From positions 62,001 through 126,000 of the forward strand of contig JAUXPP010000062.1 in NCBI GenBank assembly GCA_030683705.1: DNA of 64,000 nt. Reading direction: 5' to 3'. Below the pieces are notes generated by a model, which was not told the DNA's origin, ran no database searches, and saw nothing but the letters and a program-made list of their open reading frames with translations. How positions within the stretch are numbered: position 1 is the first letter of the stretch; every line of letters starts with the position of its first letter. Shown here in pieces: positions 26,639 to 36,629 of this stretch. The position numbers and the translations under genes are program-made. Origin of the DNA: Polaromonas sp. (GTDB lineage: Bacteria; Pseudomonadota; Gammaproteobacteria; Burkholderiales; Burkholderiaceae_C).

Positions 26639-27653
26639 CGCCGGCCTTCCGTGACTTGCCAAAACGCTCGACCAGGCCCAGGATGCCGCGCGGCGCGAAG
26701 GTCACCAGCAGCACGATGAACAGGCCCATCCAGAGCTGCCAGTGTTTGCCGAGGTTGACGCTGCCGATGCGCGGCAGGTCCTTGAACACATGCAGCAGGT
26801 ACTCGAAAGCAAAGGCGCCGACGATGGCGCCGGCAAAGTTGCCCATGCCGCCCAGGATGACCATCATGATGGCATGTGCGCTCATGTGGAAACCCATGAG
26901 TTCGGGGTTGATGTAGCCGGTCTGCGTGCCCCACAGGTAGCCGGCCAGACCTGCCAGCGCGCCAGCCAGCGTGAAGGCCGTGAGCTTGTAGCGGAAAGTG
27001 CCAAAACCCATGGCGCGCATGCGGTGTTCGTTCACGCGTATGCCGGCCAGGGTGCGGCCGAAGGGGCTCCACAACAGGCGGCGCAGGAAGGCATACACCC
27101 CCAGCAGCACGGCCAGCGTGAAGTAATACAGCGTGCGTTTGTTTTCCAGGTCCCACCAGGCCGCCGGCACCCAGCCGAACAGGGCGACATCGGGCTTGAA
27201 GTTGATGTACAGGCCGTCGGAGCCGCCCAGCGCCTTGTTGTCGAAGAACAGGAAAAAGATCATCTGCGCAAAGGCCATGGTCACCATGATGAAGTAGATG
27301 CCATGGGTGCGAACGACAAAAAATCCGATGATCAGCGCGCCCAGCCCGGAGGCCAGCACCGCCAGCGGCAGGGTCCACCACAGGCTGACGGCCTCGCCCT
27401 GCGGCATCAGAAAGGCCAGCGCGTACCCGGCCAGGCCGAAGTAGGCCGCATGGCCCAGCGACACCAGGCCGGTGACGCCTTGCAACAGGTCCAGGCTCAT
27501 GGCAAAAATCGCCATGATCATCATGCGCGTGACCATCTGCACGTAGAAGTCGGTGCCGGTGAACGGGAAGGCGACGAGGGCGATCAGCCCAAGGGCCAGC
27601 GCCACCTGCACGCCGCGCGGCAGGACTTCGAGGTTTGCTTTTGCGGCGCTCAT
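26631..27653 (-). CDS. livM: Branched-chain/aromatic acid ABC permease LivM-type
   Basis: A 340-residue permease with about nine hydrophobic helices, starting MSAAKANLEVLPRG at ATG 27653. The LivM hallmarks are the segments SLDLLQGVTGLVSLGHAAYFG and VNEHRMRAMGFG (the EAA-like cytoplasmic loop facing the ATPases). A TTG at 27671 is in frame but is a weaker start. It pairs with LivH to form the membrane channel. Confidence 0.9.
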   Translation of the reverse strand: MSAAKANLEVLPRGVQVALALGLIALVAFPFTGTDFYVQMVTRMMIMAIFAMSLDLLQGVTGLVSLGHAAYFGLAGYALAFLMPQGEAVSLWWTLPLAVLASGLGALIIGFFVVRTHGIYFIMVTMAFAQMIFFLFFDNKALGGSDGLYINFKPDVALFGWVPAAWWDLENKRTLYYFTLAVLLGVYAFLRRLLWSPFGRTLAGIRVNEHRMRAMGFGTFRYKLTAFTLAGALAGLAGYLWGTQTGYINPELMGFHMSAHAIMMVILGGMGNFAGAIVGAFAFEYLLHVFKDLPRIGSVNLGKHWQLWMGLFIVLLVTFAPRGILGLVERFGKSRKAGDE

Positions 27654-27679
27654 TTCTGATACCGAGGACAAGCGCCATC

Positions 27680-27759
27680 AATTTTCCGACGGGCCGCCCC
27701 TAGGAAAATTAGCCCCTTGAGGGGGCAGCGCATTACACGAAGTGAAAAGCGTGGGGGCT
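27680..27759 (+). repeat. Covarying-hairpin repeat family 1, copy B
   Basis: Arm AATTTTCC (27680-27687), loop GACGGGCCGCCCCTA identical to copy A (27688-27702), arm GGAAAATT (27703-27710), an 8-bp stem with a different sequence from copy A. Then hairpin CCCCTTGAGGGG and tail TTACACGAAGTGAAAAGCGT. It lies between livH and livM. Confidence 0.85.
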
Positions 27760-27768
27760 GCGAGCTTT

Positions 27769-28632
27769 TCATTGCTTGAACAATCCTTCAGGTTTCCACA
27801 AAAGTACCGCAGCCATCAACATGTAGACCAGCATGCCGGCCACTGAAGGCAGCAGCACCTTGCCGAAGGTGTCGACCAGGCCGACCAGCAGCGCGGCAAT
27901 CATGGCGCCGCGCACCGAACCGATGCCGCCTATCACCACCACCACAAAACACATGATCAGCACCTGCGAGCCCATGTTGGGATAGACGCTGGCAATCGGC
28001 GCGGCGATCATGCCGGCCACCGCGGCCAGCGTCACGCCGAGGGCAAACACCACGGCGTGGATCAGCTTGATGTTGATGCCCAGCGCGCCGGCCATGTCGC
28101 GGTTGAAGGCACCGGCGCGTATCTTCATGCCCAGGCGCGTTTTCGAGATGAGGAGGTACAGACCGGCGGCCAGTGCAATACAGACGGCCGACATGAACAG
28201 GCGGTATACCGGGTAAGACAGGTTCTCGGTCAGCGGGATGGAGGCGCCGAGCAACTCGGGGATCGGCACACCATGCACATCATCGCCCCAGAGGATGGAG
28301 CGCAATTCTTCAAAAATGTAGATCAGGCCGAAGGTCAGCAAGACCTGGTCGAGGTGGTCGCGGTGGTAGAAGTGGCGGAACAGCAGCCATTCGAGGGCCA
28401 GCCCGAAAATCGCCGACAGCACGGCGCCGCCAAAAATGGCCAGCGTCAGGCTGCCGAATTGTGCGCTGAGCGACCAGGCGAGGTAGGCACCCAGCATGTA
28501 GAAGCTGCCGTGCGCAAGGTTGACCACGCCCATGATGCCGAAGATCAGCGTCAGCCCGGCTGCCAGCATGAACAGCAGCAGGCCGTACTGGACGCTGTTG
28601 AGCAGCTGGATGAGGAAGTTGGCGAGATCCAT
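27769..28632 (-). CDS. livH: Branched-chain/aromatic acid ABC permease LivH-type
   Basis: A 287-residue permease with about eight hydrophobic helices. The family signature GLTLIFGIMGVVNLAHGSFYMLG (start given: GLTLIFGIMGVVNLAHG) is near the N-terminus, and FNRDMAGALGINI forms the EAA-like loop. It lies downstream of livK beyond a hairpin terminator and before livM, with copy B of repeat family 1 in the livH-livM gap. Confidence 0.9.
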   Translation of the reverse strand: MDLANFLIQLLNSVQYGLLLFMLAAGLTLIFGIMGVVNLAHGSFYMLGAYLAWSLSAQFGSLTLAIFGGAVLSAIFGLALEWLLFRHFYHRDHLDQVLLTFGLIYIFEELRSILWGDDVHGVPIPELLGASIPLTENLSYPVYRLFMSAVCIALAAGLYLLISKTRLGMKIRAGAFNRDMAGALGINIKLIHAVVFALGVTLAAVAGMIAAPIASVYPNMGSQVLIMCFVVVVIGGIGSVRGAMIAALLVGLVDTFGKVLLPSVAGMLVYMLMAAVLLWKPEGLFKQ

Positions 28633-28695
28633 CGAGGCGTTTTGGTTCAGGGGAAAAGATTTGTCCAGCGCGTGTGTTCACGCAAGCTCTGTACC

Positions 28696-28730
28696 AAAAA
28701 AATGGGAGGTCCGAGAACCTCCCATTTTTT
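28696..28730 (-). terminator. Intrinsic terminator/attenuator between livK and livH
   Basis: AAAAAATGGGAGGT and ACCTCCCATTTTTT are fully complementary over 14 bp around the loop CCGAGA. The minus strand ends in a T-run. It can end most livK transcripts while some read-through feeds livHMGF, giving excess binding protein. Confidence 0.85.
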
Positions 28731-28743
28731 CATGCGAGCAGGT

Positions 28744-29943
28744 TCAGGCCATCTTGCAGCCGGCGCCGGAGTCGGCGAGGGCTTTGGCGGCAATGCCCAG
28801 CACCTTGTTTTCCTTGTTCTCGACGACGCGCAGGTAGATGTCCTGCACCGGGTTGTGCGACTTGCTCATGGTCCACTTGCCGCGCGGGCTGTCGATGACG
28901 GCAGACTCCAGCGCCTTGTACAGCGCCGGTTTGCTGGCCATGTCGCCCTTGACCGCATTGGCGCCCTGGATCAGCAGCAAGCCGGTGTCGTAGCCTTGAA
29001 CTGCGTACACGTCGGGCTGCATCTTGAAACGGCTTGCATAGGCTGTGCGGAACGCCTTGTTGCGCGGCGTGTCCAGCGAATCGCTGTAATGCATGGTGGT
29101 GATGATGCCGTCGGCGGCGGGGCCGGCAGCGTCGAGCACACCTTCGGTCAGGAAGCCGGAGCCATACAGCGGGATCTTGCCCTTCAGGCCGGCCGCGGCG
29201 TAGTCACGGATGAACTTGGCCGCGCCGCCACCAGCGAAGAAACAGGCCACGGCATCAGGCTTGAGCGCCGCAATTTCGGTGAGCAGTGCCTGGAACTCGA
29301 CGTTGGGGAAGGGCAGGCCCAGCTCCTTGACGATGGTGCCGCCGGCAGCGGTGTAGCTTTCCTTGAAGCCTTCGAAGGCTTCGTCGCCGGCCGCGTACTT
29401 CCAGGTGATCCAGACGGCTTTCTTGTGGCCCTTGGCCATCATGGCCTGGCCCAGCGCGCGTGTCGGCTGCGAATTGCTGAAGGAGGTGCGGAAGACGTTG
29501 GGGGCGCACAGGCCGCGCGTGGCGGCATGGACGCCGGCGTTGGGGATCAGGCTCAGCACGCCGGAATCGCGCGCAACTTTCTGGATGCCCATCTGCACGC
29601 CCGAATGCACGGTACCGACCAGCACGTCGACCTTGTCGCGCTGCACCAGCTTGCTGGCGTTTTCGATGCCCTTGGAGGGCTCGGACTCGTCGTCCACCTT
29701 GAAGTATTCGATCTCGCGCCCGCCGAGCTTGCCGCCTTGCTGGTCGATGGCCATGCGGAAGCCGTTTTCAATCGCCACGCCGAGCTGCGCAAATGTGCCG
29801 GTATAGGGCAGCATGAAACCCACGCGCACCTTGCTGGATTGCGCCCGCACTATTTGGGGGAGCAGCAGGCCGGTCGATGCCGCGCCGATGACGGCAGCAC
29901 TCTGGCTCAGGATCAAGCGGCGTGAGGAAGGACGTGAGGTCAT
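28744..29943 (-). CDS. livK: Branched-chain/aromatic acid ABC transporter substrate-binding protein
   Basis: A 399-residue periplasmic receptor starting MTSRPSSRRLILSQSAAVIG at ATG 29943, with AGGAG eight bases upstream. The leader carries a twin-arginine-like SRRLIL and ends near VRAQS. The type I fold follows (VGFMLPYTGTFAQLGVAIENG). In a cluster with benzoate-CoA ligase it is likely to bind benzoate or another aromatic acid. The longer ORF upstream begins without a ribosome-binding site. Confidence 0.9.
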   Translation of the reverse strand: MTSRPSSRRLILSQSAAVIGAASTGLLLPQIVRAQSSKVRVGFMLPYTGTFAQLGVAIENGFRMAIDQQGGKLGGREIEYFKVDDESEPSKGIENASKLVQRDKVDVLVGTVHSGVQMGIQKVARDSGVLSLIPNAGVHAATRGLCAPNVFRTSFSNSQPTRALGQAMMAKGHKKAVWITWKYAAGDEAFEGFKESYTAAGGTIVKELGLPFPNVEFQALLTEIAALKPDAVACFFAGGGAAKFIRDYAAAGLKGKIPLYGSGFLTEGVLDAAGPAADGIITTMHYSDSLDTPRNKAFRTAYASRFKMQPDVYAVQGYDTGLLLIQGANAVKGDMASKPALYKALESAVIDSPRGKWTMSKSHNPVQDIYLRVVENKENKVLGIAAKALADSGAGCKMA

Positions 29944-30100
29944 GGATAACTCCTGGTTGGGACGGAAGAGGAAGCGCTGGACTGTTGGCAATGGTAACGG
30001 CGCTGCATGTGGAACACCCTAGTGAAAAACCCGAGATTGAAGATTAAATTGTTTATATGTAAAGCAATTTCTCTGCCAACCCGCAGGTCCGTCCGGCAAT

Positions 30101-31678
30101 TCAGTGTTGCGCCTGGCGCAGCTTGAAGCGCTGGATCTTGCCGGTGGCGGTTTTGGGCAGCTCCGCCACAAACTCTATCCAGCGCGGGTACTTGTAAGGC
30201 GCCAGTTGCTGCTTGACATGGGCCTTGAGCTCGTCGGCCGTAGCCGACTGCCCGTTCTTGAGCACCACGCAGGCCTTGGGCTTGATCAGTTCGTCGCTGT
30301 CGGCCACGCCGATCACCGCCACTTCGAGCACCGCCGGATGTGTCATCAGGCAGGCCTCGACCTCGAAGGGCGAGACATAAATGCCGCCGACCTTGAGCAT
30401 GTCGTCGCTGCGGCCGCTGTAGGTGTAGTAGCCGTCGGCATCGACGGTGTATTTGTCGCCGCTGCGGGTCCAGTCACCGGCAAAAGTGGCCTTGGTCTTG
30501 GCGCGGCTGTTCCAGTACATCAGGGCCGAACTCGGGCCGCTGATCTGCAGTTCGCCGATCTCGCCAACGGCGCAGTCGCGTCCGTCGTCGCCGACGATGC
30601 GCAGGCTGTAGCCGGGCACGGCCTTGCCGGTGCTGCCGTAACGCACCTCGCCGGGCCGGTTGCTCAGGAAGATATGCAGCATCTCGGTCGAGCCGATGCC
30701 GTCCAGGATGTCGCAGCCGTACTGGGCCGTCCACTTCCTGCCGATCTCTGCGGGCAGGGCTTCACCGGCGCTGGTGCAGACACGCAGCTTCAGTTCGGAC
30801 TTCTGCGGTCGCGCCGGGTCGGCCAGCAGGGCGGCGTAGAGCGTGGGCACGCCGTAAAAAATGGTCGGCTGGTGTTTTCTCAGGATGGAGAAGACCTCGG
30901 CAGTGGTGGGGCGGCCCGGCAGCAGCACGGCGGTGGCGCCCACACTCATGGGGAAAGTCAGGCCATTGCCCAGGCCATAGGCGAAAAACAGCTTGGCGGC
31001 GGAATAAACGACATCGGACTCCTGGATGCCCAGCACGCCGCGGCCATACAGCTCGGCGGTCTGGATCAAATGGCTGTGCAGGTGCACCGTGCCCTTGGGC
31101 GTGCCGGTGGAGCCGCTCGAATACAGCCAGAAGCAAGCGTCGTCGGCGCAGGTCGGCGCTATGGTTTTGGTAGCTGCTTGCGCTCGCAGCATATGGGAAA
31201 AAGCCGTATTTGATGCGGAGTCATCACCTGCGGTGAACACCGTGCGCAGCGTGGGAATCTGGCCGATCAGCGGCTCGAACGCCGGCAGCAGGGCTTTGGA
31301 CACGATCAGGCCCTGGGCGCGCGAGTCGCGCAGCATGAAGTCGAAGTCTTTGGTCGTCAGCAGGGTGTTGGCAGCGACCGGCACCACGCCGGCCAGGATG
31401 CAGCCGAGAAAGGCCACCGGCCATTCGGGCGTGTCCAGCATCGCCAGCAGGATGCGGCTTTCGGGTGCGAAGCCGTGGGCGCGCAGCGCATTGGCAAACC
31501 GGTGTGCCTGGTCGTCCAGTTCGCCATAACTGAGGGTGGCGCCGCTGGCGGCGTCGATAAAAGCCAGTTTGCTGCTGCGGCCGGCATTGCGTGCCAGCAG
31601 GTCATGGGCCGCGTTGTAGTCGCGGGGAATGTCCACCCGGGGCGGTGTGCTGCTGTGGTCGGCGCGGCTCAGGTTCAT
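30101..31678 (-). CDS. bclA: Benzoate-CoA ligase with repeat-derived insert
   Basis: A 525-residue AMP-forming ligase that activates benzoate to benzoyl-CoA. The adenylation motifs are present: A3 WLYSSGSTGTPKGTVH, A5 GIGSTEM, A7/A8 SGRSDDMLKVGGIYVSP, and the C-terminal lysine in KTATGKIQR. It lies divergent to boxR-boxC-boxB with the flavodoxin between, and upstream of livK. Residues about 158-174 (around MLRAQAATKTIA) are encoded by a family 2 repeat copy, just before the A3 motif. The normal family has a short loop there. Confidence 0.92.
   Translation of the reverse strand: MNLSRADHSSTPPRVDIPRDYNAAHDLLARNAGRSSKLAFIDAASGATLSYGELDDQAHRFANALRAHGFAPESRILLAMLDTPEWPVAFLGCILAGVVPVAANTLLTTKDFDFMLRDSRAQGLIVSKALLPAFEPLIGQIPTLRTVFTAGDDSASNTAFSHMLRAQAATKTIAPTCADDACFWLYSSGSTGTPKGTVHLHSHLIQTAELYGRGVLGIQESDVVYSAAKLFFAYGLGNGLTFPMSVGATAVLLPGRPTTAEVFSILRKHQPTIFYGVPTLYAALLADPARPQKSELKLRVCTSAGEALPAEIGRKWTAQYGCDILDGIGSTEMLHIFLSNRPGEVRYGSTGKAVPGYSLRIVGDDGRDCAVGEIGELQISGPSSALMYWNSRAKTKATFAGDWTRSGDKYTVDADGYYTYSGRSDDMLKVGGIYVSPFEVEACLMTHPAVLEVAVIGVADSDELIKPKACVVLKNGQSATADELKAHVKQQLAPYKYPRWIEFVAELPKTATGKIQRFKLRQAQH
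31158..31206 (-). repeat. bclA: Short interspersed repeat family 2, copy inside bclA
   Basis: On the minus strand it reads CGGC, then CCCATATG, then GCGCAAGCAGCTACC and AAAACCATAGC, matching the family consensus with scattered substitutions. It is in frame and encodes about HMLRAQAATKTIA. Confidence 0.7.
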
Positions 31679-31687
31679 GGCTGTCTC

Positions 31688-31742
31688 CGGATGCTCTCTT
31701 TTTTATAGCTGCCTGCGCCCGCTGAGCATGGGCTGGAGGCTT
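31688..31742 (-). repeat. Short interspersed repeat family 2, copy between bclA and the flavodoxin
   Basis: On the minus strand it shows CCTCCAGCCCATG, then GGCGCAGGCAGCTATAAAA and AGCATCCGG. It fills most of the 78-bp gap between the two genes. Confidence 0.75.
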
Positions 31743-31756
31743 GTATGGCTTGAAAC

Positions 31757-32248
31757 TCAGGTGGCGGCTGCGGTGCTGTCAGTACTGGCCAGCACCTGGG
31801 CCACCCATTGCCGGCACCACTCGGCGCCCTCGGTCTCGGGCAGGGTGCCGCTGCTGGCGTCATGGATCCAGACCTCACCGATGCGCTGGGCGCCCAGGCC
31901 CTGCAGGCGTTCGTCGAACTTCTTGCCGCCGAAGGCAAAGGTCTGCTGGTAGGTGCGGTCACCGAGCGCGATCACGCCGTAACGCACATGGCCGAGAAAC
32001 TTGGGCTGGCTGTCCAGCGCGTCATACAGCGCGCGGGCGTTGTCGGGAACATCGCCCTGGCCATAGGTGGAGGTACAGATGAGATATATCGCATCTTCTC
32101 CGGCGACCGGATCGAACACGCTGATGTCCAGTCCGTCCATCAACTGCACCTGGATATCCGGGACCAGGTCGGCGCAATCCATCTGGATCGCCTGTGCGAC
32201 ATAGTCAGCGGTGCTGGTCATGGTGCCCACAAGAATTTTGAGTTTCAT
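31757..32248 (-). CDS. Flavodoxin-domain protein next to benzoate-CoA ligase
   Basis: A 163-residue FMN protein. The flavodoxin phosphate loop GTMTSTADYVAQAI is at residues 8-21, the second loop is CTSTYGQGDVPDN, and the third ALGDRTYQQTFAFGGKKFDE. It resembles the flavodoxin half of sulfite or P450 reductases and MioC-like proteins. It is the first gene of the minus-strand benzoate transcript. A role as electron carrier for the BoxB epoxidase is possible because boxA is absent here, but this is conjecture. MioC-like housekeeping functions are an alternative. Confidence 0.85.
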   Translation of the reverse strand: MKLKILVGTMTSTADYVAQAIQMDCADLVPDIQVQLMDGLDISVFDPVAGEDAIYLICTSTYGQGDVPDNARALYDALDSQPKFLGHVRYGVIALGDRTYQQTFAFGGKKFDERLQGLGAQRIGEVWIHDASSGTLPETEGAEWCRQWVAQVLASTDSTAAAT

Positions 32249-32290
32249 GGTGTTTTTCTGTCATCCCGAGCTTGTCGAAGGCAAAAAAGA

Positions 32291-32336
32291 TGCAATAAAC
32301 TGCTTGACGATTAATTAATGTGAAGTATACTGCAAT
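32291..32336 (+). promoter_or_regulatory. Predicted boxR promoter with repeated TGCAAT
   Basis: TTGACG (32304-32309) and TATACT (32326-32331) are spaced 16 bp and resemble a sigma-70 promoter for boxR. TGCAAT occurs at 32291-32296 and 32331-32336, either side of it; BzdR/BoxR operators in Azoarcus contain TGCA cores. Binding by BoxR is inferred. Just upstream (32256-32280) is a half-copy of a dispersed GTCATCCCGAGCTTGTCGAA repeat. Confidence 0.55.
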
Positions 32337-32377
32337 CTTGATCCAGCGCAAATACTTTTCATAAAAAGTGGTGTCCG

Positions 32378-33286
32378 ATGCAAGTCATGTCTGAATTCGA
32401 AGCCAAGGCCACCCTCGCCGAACTGGGCGCCCGGGTACGCGCCTGGCGCGCACGCCGCGGCATGACACGCAAGGCGCTGGCCACCGATTCCGGCCTGAGC
32501 GAGCGTTTCCTGGCCGACGTCGAAAGCGGCAAGGGCAATGTCTCGATCAACTCGCTGGAAGCCGCCGCCCGCGCGCTCAACATTTCCATTCTCGACCTGA
32601 TGCAGGACGCGCCGCGTCCGGCGCTGGCGCGGGTGCAGGGCCTGCTGGGCCGGCTCGACGACACGCAGCTGGACCAGGCCTATGCGCTGCTGGGAGGCAC
32701 TTTCGGGTTGAGTGAATCCTCGGGACGCGAGGCGCGGATTGCGCTGATCGGCCTGCGCGGGGCCGGCAAATCGACCCTCGGCCTGCAACTGGCCAATGAG
32801 CGCGGCGTGCCGTTTATCGAGCTGGACCGCGAGATCGAGCGCGAAGCCGGCACCAGCATGAATGAAATTTTGCTGCTGCACGGGCAGGCCGGTTACCGCC
32901 GCTACGAGCGCCGCGCCTTGTTCCGCATTGCCGAGGACCATGCCGGCGGCGTCGTCATGACCACCGGCGGCAGCATCGTCAGCGAACGCGAAACCTTCGA
33001 CCTGCTGCAAAGCCGCTTTTATTGCGTCTGGCTCAAGGCCAGTCCGGAAGAACACATGGCCCGCGTGGTGGCCCAGGGCGACATGCGGCCTTTCGACAGT
33101 ACCCGCGGCGCGACCAGCGAAGCCATGGAAGACCTGCGCCGCATCCTGGCCAGCCGCGAAGCGCTGTATGCCCGCGCCGATGCGGTGGTGGACACCGCGG
33201 CCCGCACCCTCAAGCAAAGCCTGGGCGACCTCAAGCGCTCGGTTCCCGCATCCACCGTTGCGGCTGAACCTGCCGAACGGGCCTGA
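32378..33286 (+). CDS. boxR: BoxR regulator: HTH domain fused to a shikimate-kinase-like domain
   Basis: A 302-residue regulator of the box pathway. Residues 12-75 are an XRE helix-turn-helix (ARVRAWRARRGMTRKALATD, then SGLSERFLADVESGKGN). Residues about 115-290 are a shikimate-kinase-like fold with P-loop GLRGAGKST that senses benzoyl-CoA in Azoarcus BzdR/BoxR. In that system it represses the box genes until benzoyl-CoA is present. Start ATG 32378; ATG 32387 is an alternative. It is followed 25 bp later by boxC. Confidence 0.92.
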   Translation: MQVMSEFEAKATLAELGARVRAWRARRGMTRKALATDSGLSERFLADVESGKGNVSINSLEAAARALNISILDLMQDAPRPALARVQGLLGRLDDTQLDQAYALLGGTFGLSESSGREARIALIGLRGAGKSTLGLQLANERGVPFIELDREIEREAGTSMNEILLLHGQAGYRRYERRALFRIAEDHAGGVVMTTGGSIVSERETFDLLQSRFYCVWLKASPEEHMARVVAQGDMRPFDSTRGATSEAMEDLRRILASREALYARADAVVDTAARTLKQSLGDLKRSVPASTVAAEPAERA

Positions 33287-33311
33287 ACGATTACACAAGG
33301 AGATACCCCCC

Positions 33312-35015
33312 ATGAATGCCATGACCGAACCGCTGTTGTTCAAGCAGGTGATTGAAGGCCAGGAGCGCGAGCTCGTGAGCTTTGCCACGCACCCGACCAA
33401 GTACCAGCACTGGAGCCTGAACGTGGAGGGCGATGTGGCCCGCCTCAAGCTCGACATCAACGAGGACGGCGGCATCAAGCCCGGTTACAAGCTCAAGCTC
33501 AACAGCTACGACCTGGGGGTGGACATCGAGCTGCACGACGCCATCAACCGCATCCGTTTCGAGCATCCTTCCGTCAAGGTGGTGGTGTTCGAGTCCGGCA
33601 AGGAAAAGATCTGGTGCTCGGGCGCCAACATCTACATGCTGGGCCTGTCCACCCACGGCTGGAAGGTCAACTTCTGCAAATTCACCAATGAGACCCGCAA
33701 CGGCCTGGAAGACTCCTCGCGCCATGACGGGCTCAAGTCCATCGCGGCTGTCACCGGCGCCTGCGCCGGCGGCGGCTACGAGCTGGCTTTGGCCTGCGAC
33801 CGCATCGTGATGGTCGACGACCGCTCCAGCACGGTGAGCCTGCCCGAGGTGCCGCTGCTCGGCGTGTTGCCGGGCACCGGTGGCCTGACCCGTGTCACCG
33901 ACAAGCGCAAGGTGCGCCGCGACCTCGCCGACATCTTCTGCACCACCTCCGAAGGCGTGCGCGCCGACCGCGCGAAAGACTGGAAACTGATCGACGCGTT
34001 TGCCAAGCCGCAGCAGTTCGGCGCCTTGCTTGCTACCGAAATTGAAGCGCTCCGCGCACGTTCCACGCGGGCTGCGGGCTCAAAAGGCATTGAACTGACG
34101 GCGCTCAAGGTGCTGATCGACGATGCCGGTTACCACTACAGCGTGGTCGATGCCCAGGTGGACCGCGCCACCCGCATCGCCACCATCACGGTGAAAGCGC
34201 CATCTGCCGCCATCGAGTCCACGCCGGAAACGATTGAGGCCGCCGGCGCCAACTGGTACCCGCTCAAGCTGCAGCGCGAACTCGACGACGCCATCCTGAA
34301 CCTGCGCACCAATGAACTCGAAGTCGGCACCTGGGTCATCAAGACCACGGGCGACGCCGGCCAGGTGATGCGCATGGACGAGGTGCTGGCTAAACTCAAG
34401 GACCACTGGCTGGTGAAGGAGACCACCGGGGCGCTGCGCCGCACGCTGGCGCGCATCGACGTGACCAGCCGTTCGCTGATCGCGCTGGTCGATGCCGGCT
34501 CGTGTTTTGCCGGCACCTTTTACGAATTGGCGCTGGCCTGCGACCGCATCTACATGCTGGACCTGCCGGATTCGCCCGACGCCGCGCCCGCGCTACAACT
34601 GAGCCCAGCCAACTTCGGCTGGTTCCCGGCGGTCAATGGCCTGACCCGGCTGCAGACGCGTTTCTGCGAAGACGCGGCCACCATCAGCCAGCTCGAAAAA
34701 CTCGGCGACAGCCAACTGCGCGCCGACCAGGCGCTCGAATTCGGCCTGGTGACGCTGACCCCCGACGACATCGACTGGGACGACGAGATCCGCATCATGC
34801 TGGAGGAGCGTGCCTCGATGTCGCCCGACGCCATGACCGGCATGGAAGCCTCGCTGCGTTTTCCCGGCAAGGAAACCATGGAGACGCGTGTGTTCGGCCG
34901 CCTCTCGGCCTGGCAAAACTGGATTTTCATTCGCCCGAATGCGGTCGGTGAGGACGGCGCATTAAAGCTCTTCGGCACCGGCAAAAAAGCGAAATTCGAC
35001 TGGAAGCGGATTTAA
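33312..35015 (+). CDS. boxC: Benzoyl-CoA-dihydrodiol lyase (2,3-epoxybenzoyl-CoA dihydrolase)
   Basis: A 567-residue double crotonase-fold enzyme that cleaves 2,3-epoxybenzoyl-CoA to 3,4-dehydroadipyl-CoA semialdehyde and formate. ATG 33312 follows AAGGAGA with proper spacing. The first half contains CSGANIYMLG and GACAGGGYELALACD, the second GSCFAGTFYELALACD. The open frame extends upstream to 33168 inside boxR and is not used. The length matches known BoxC (about 555). It is followed by a palindromic repeat and boxB. Confidence 0.95.
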   Translation: MNAMTEPLLFKQVIEGQERELVSFATHPTKYQHWSLNVEGDVARLKLDINEDGGIKPGYKLKLNSYDLGVDIELHDAINRIRFEHPSVKVVVFESGKEKIWCSGANIYMLGLSTHGWKVNFCKFTNETRNGLEDSSRHDGLKSIAAVTGACAGGGYELALACDRIVMVDDRSSTVSLPEVPLLGVLPGTGGLTRVTDKRKVRRDLADIFCTTSEGVRADRAKDWKLIDAFAKPQQFGALLATEIEALRARSTRAAGSKGIELTALKVLIDDAGYHYSVVDAQVDRATRIATITVKAPSAAIESTPETIEAAGANWYPLKLQRELDDAILNLRTNELEVGTWVIKTTGDAGQVMRMDEVLAKLKDHWLVKETTGALRRTLARIDVTSRSLIALVDAGSCFAGTFYELALACDRIYMLDLPDSPDAAPALQLSPANFGWFPAVNGLTRLQTRFCEDAATISQLEKLGDSQLRADQALEFGLVTLTPDDIDWDDEIRIMLEERASMSPDAMTGMEASLRFPGKETMETRVFGRLSAWQNWIFIRPNAVGEDGALKLFGTGKKAKFDWKRI

Positions 35016-35028
35016 AGACCAACTTTTC

Positions 35029-35113
35029 TGTCATGCCGGAGCTGATCCGGCATCCATGCTTCGCCAGCCAGTGGGCCGCGTGATGTGGATTGCGGATCGA
35101 GTCCGCAATGACA
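35029..35113. repeat. Inverted-repeat element between boxC and boxB
   Basis: Two 25-nt arms in inverted orientation: 35029-35053 (starting TGTCATGCCGGAGCTGATCC) and 35089-35113 (ending TCCGCAATGACA). Each arm is itself a small palindrome. The arms match at most positions after reverse complementation, so the 85-bp unit looks like a miniature inverted-repeat element. It leaves the boxB ribosome-binding site AAGGAAA intact. Confidence 0.7.
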
Positions 35114-35132
35114 AACCCACCAAGGAAACACC

Positions 35133-36557
<1,425 letters not shown>

Positions 36558-36584
36558 CCGGCATTTCGGCTCCGGCCTGAAGCA

Positions 36585-36625
36585 ACAAGCCCCGACAGCG
36601 TCAAGCGCTCCGGGGCTTGTTTTAT
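36585..36625. terminator. Intrinsic terminator after boxB
   Basis: ACAAGCCCCG (36585-36594) pairs with CGGGGCTTGT (36611-36620), followed by TTTATT, so it ends the boxR-C-B transcript. DUF488 arrives from the other side, with its stop at 36630. Confidence 0.85.
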
Positions 36626-36629
36626 TGCG

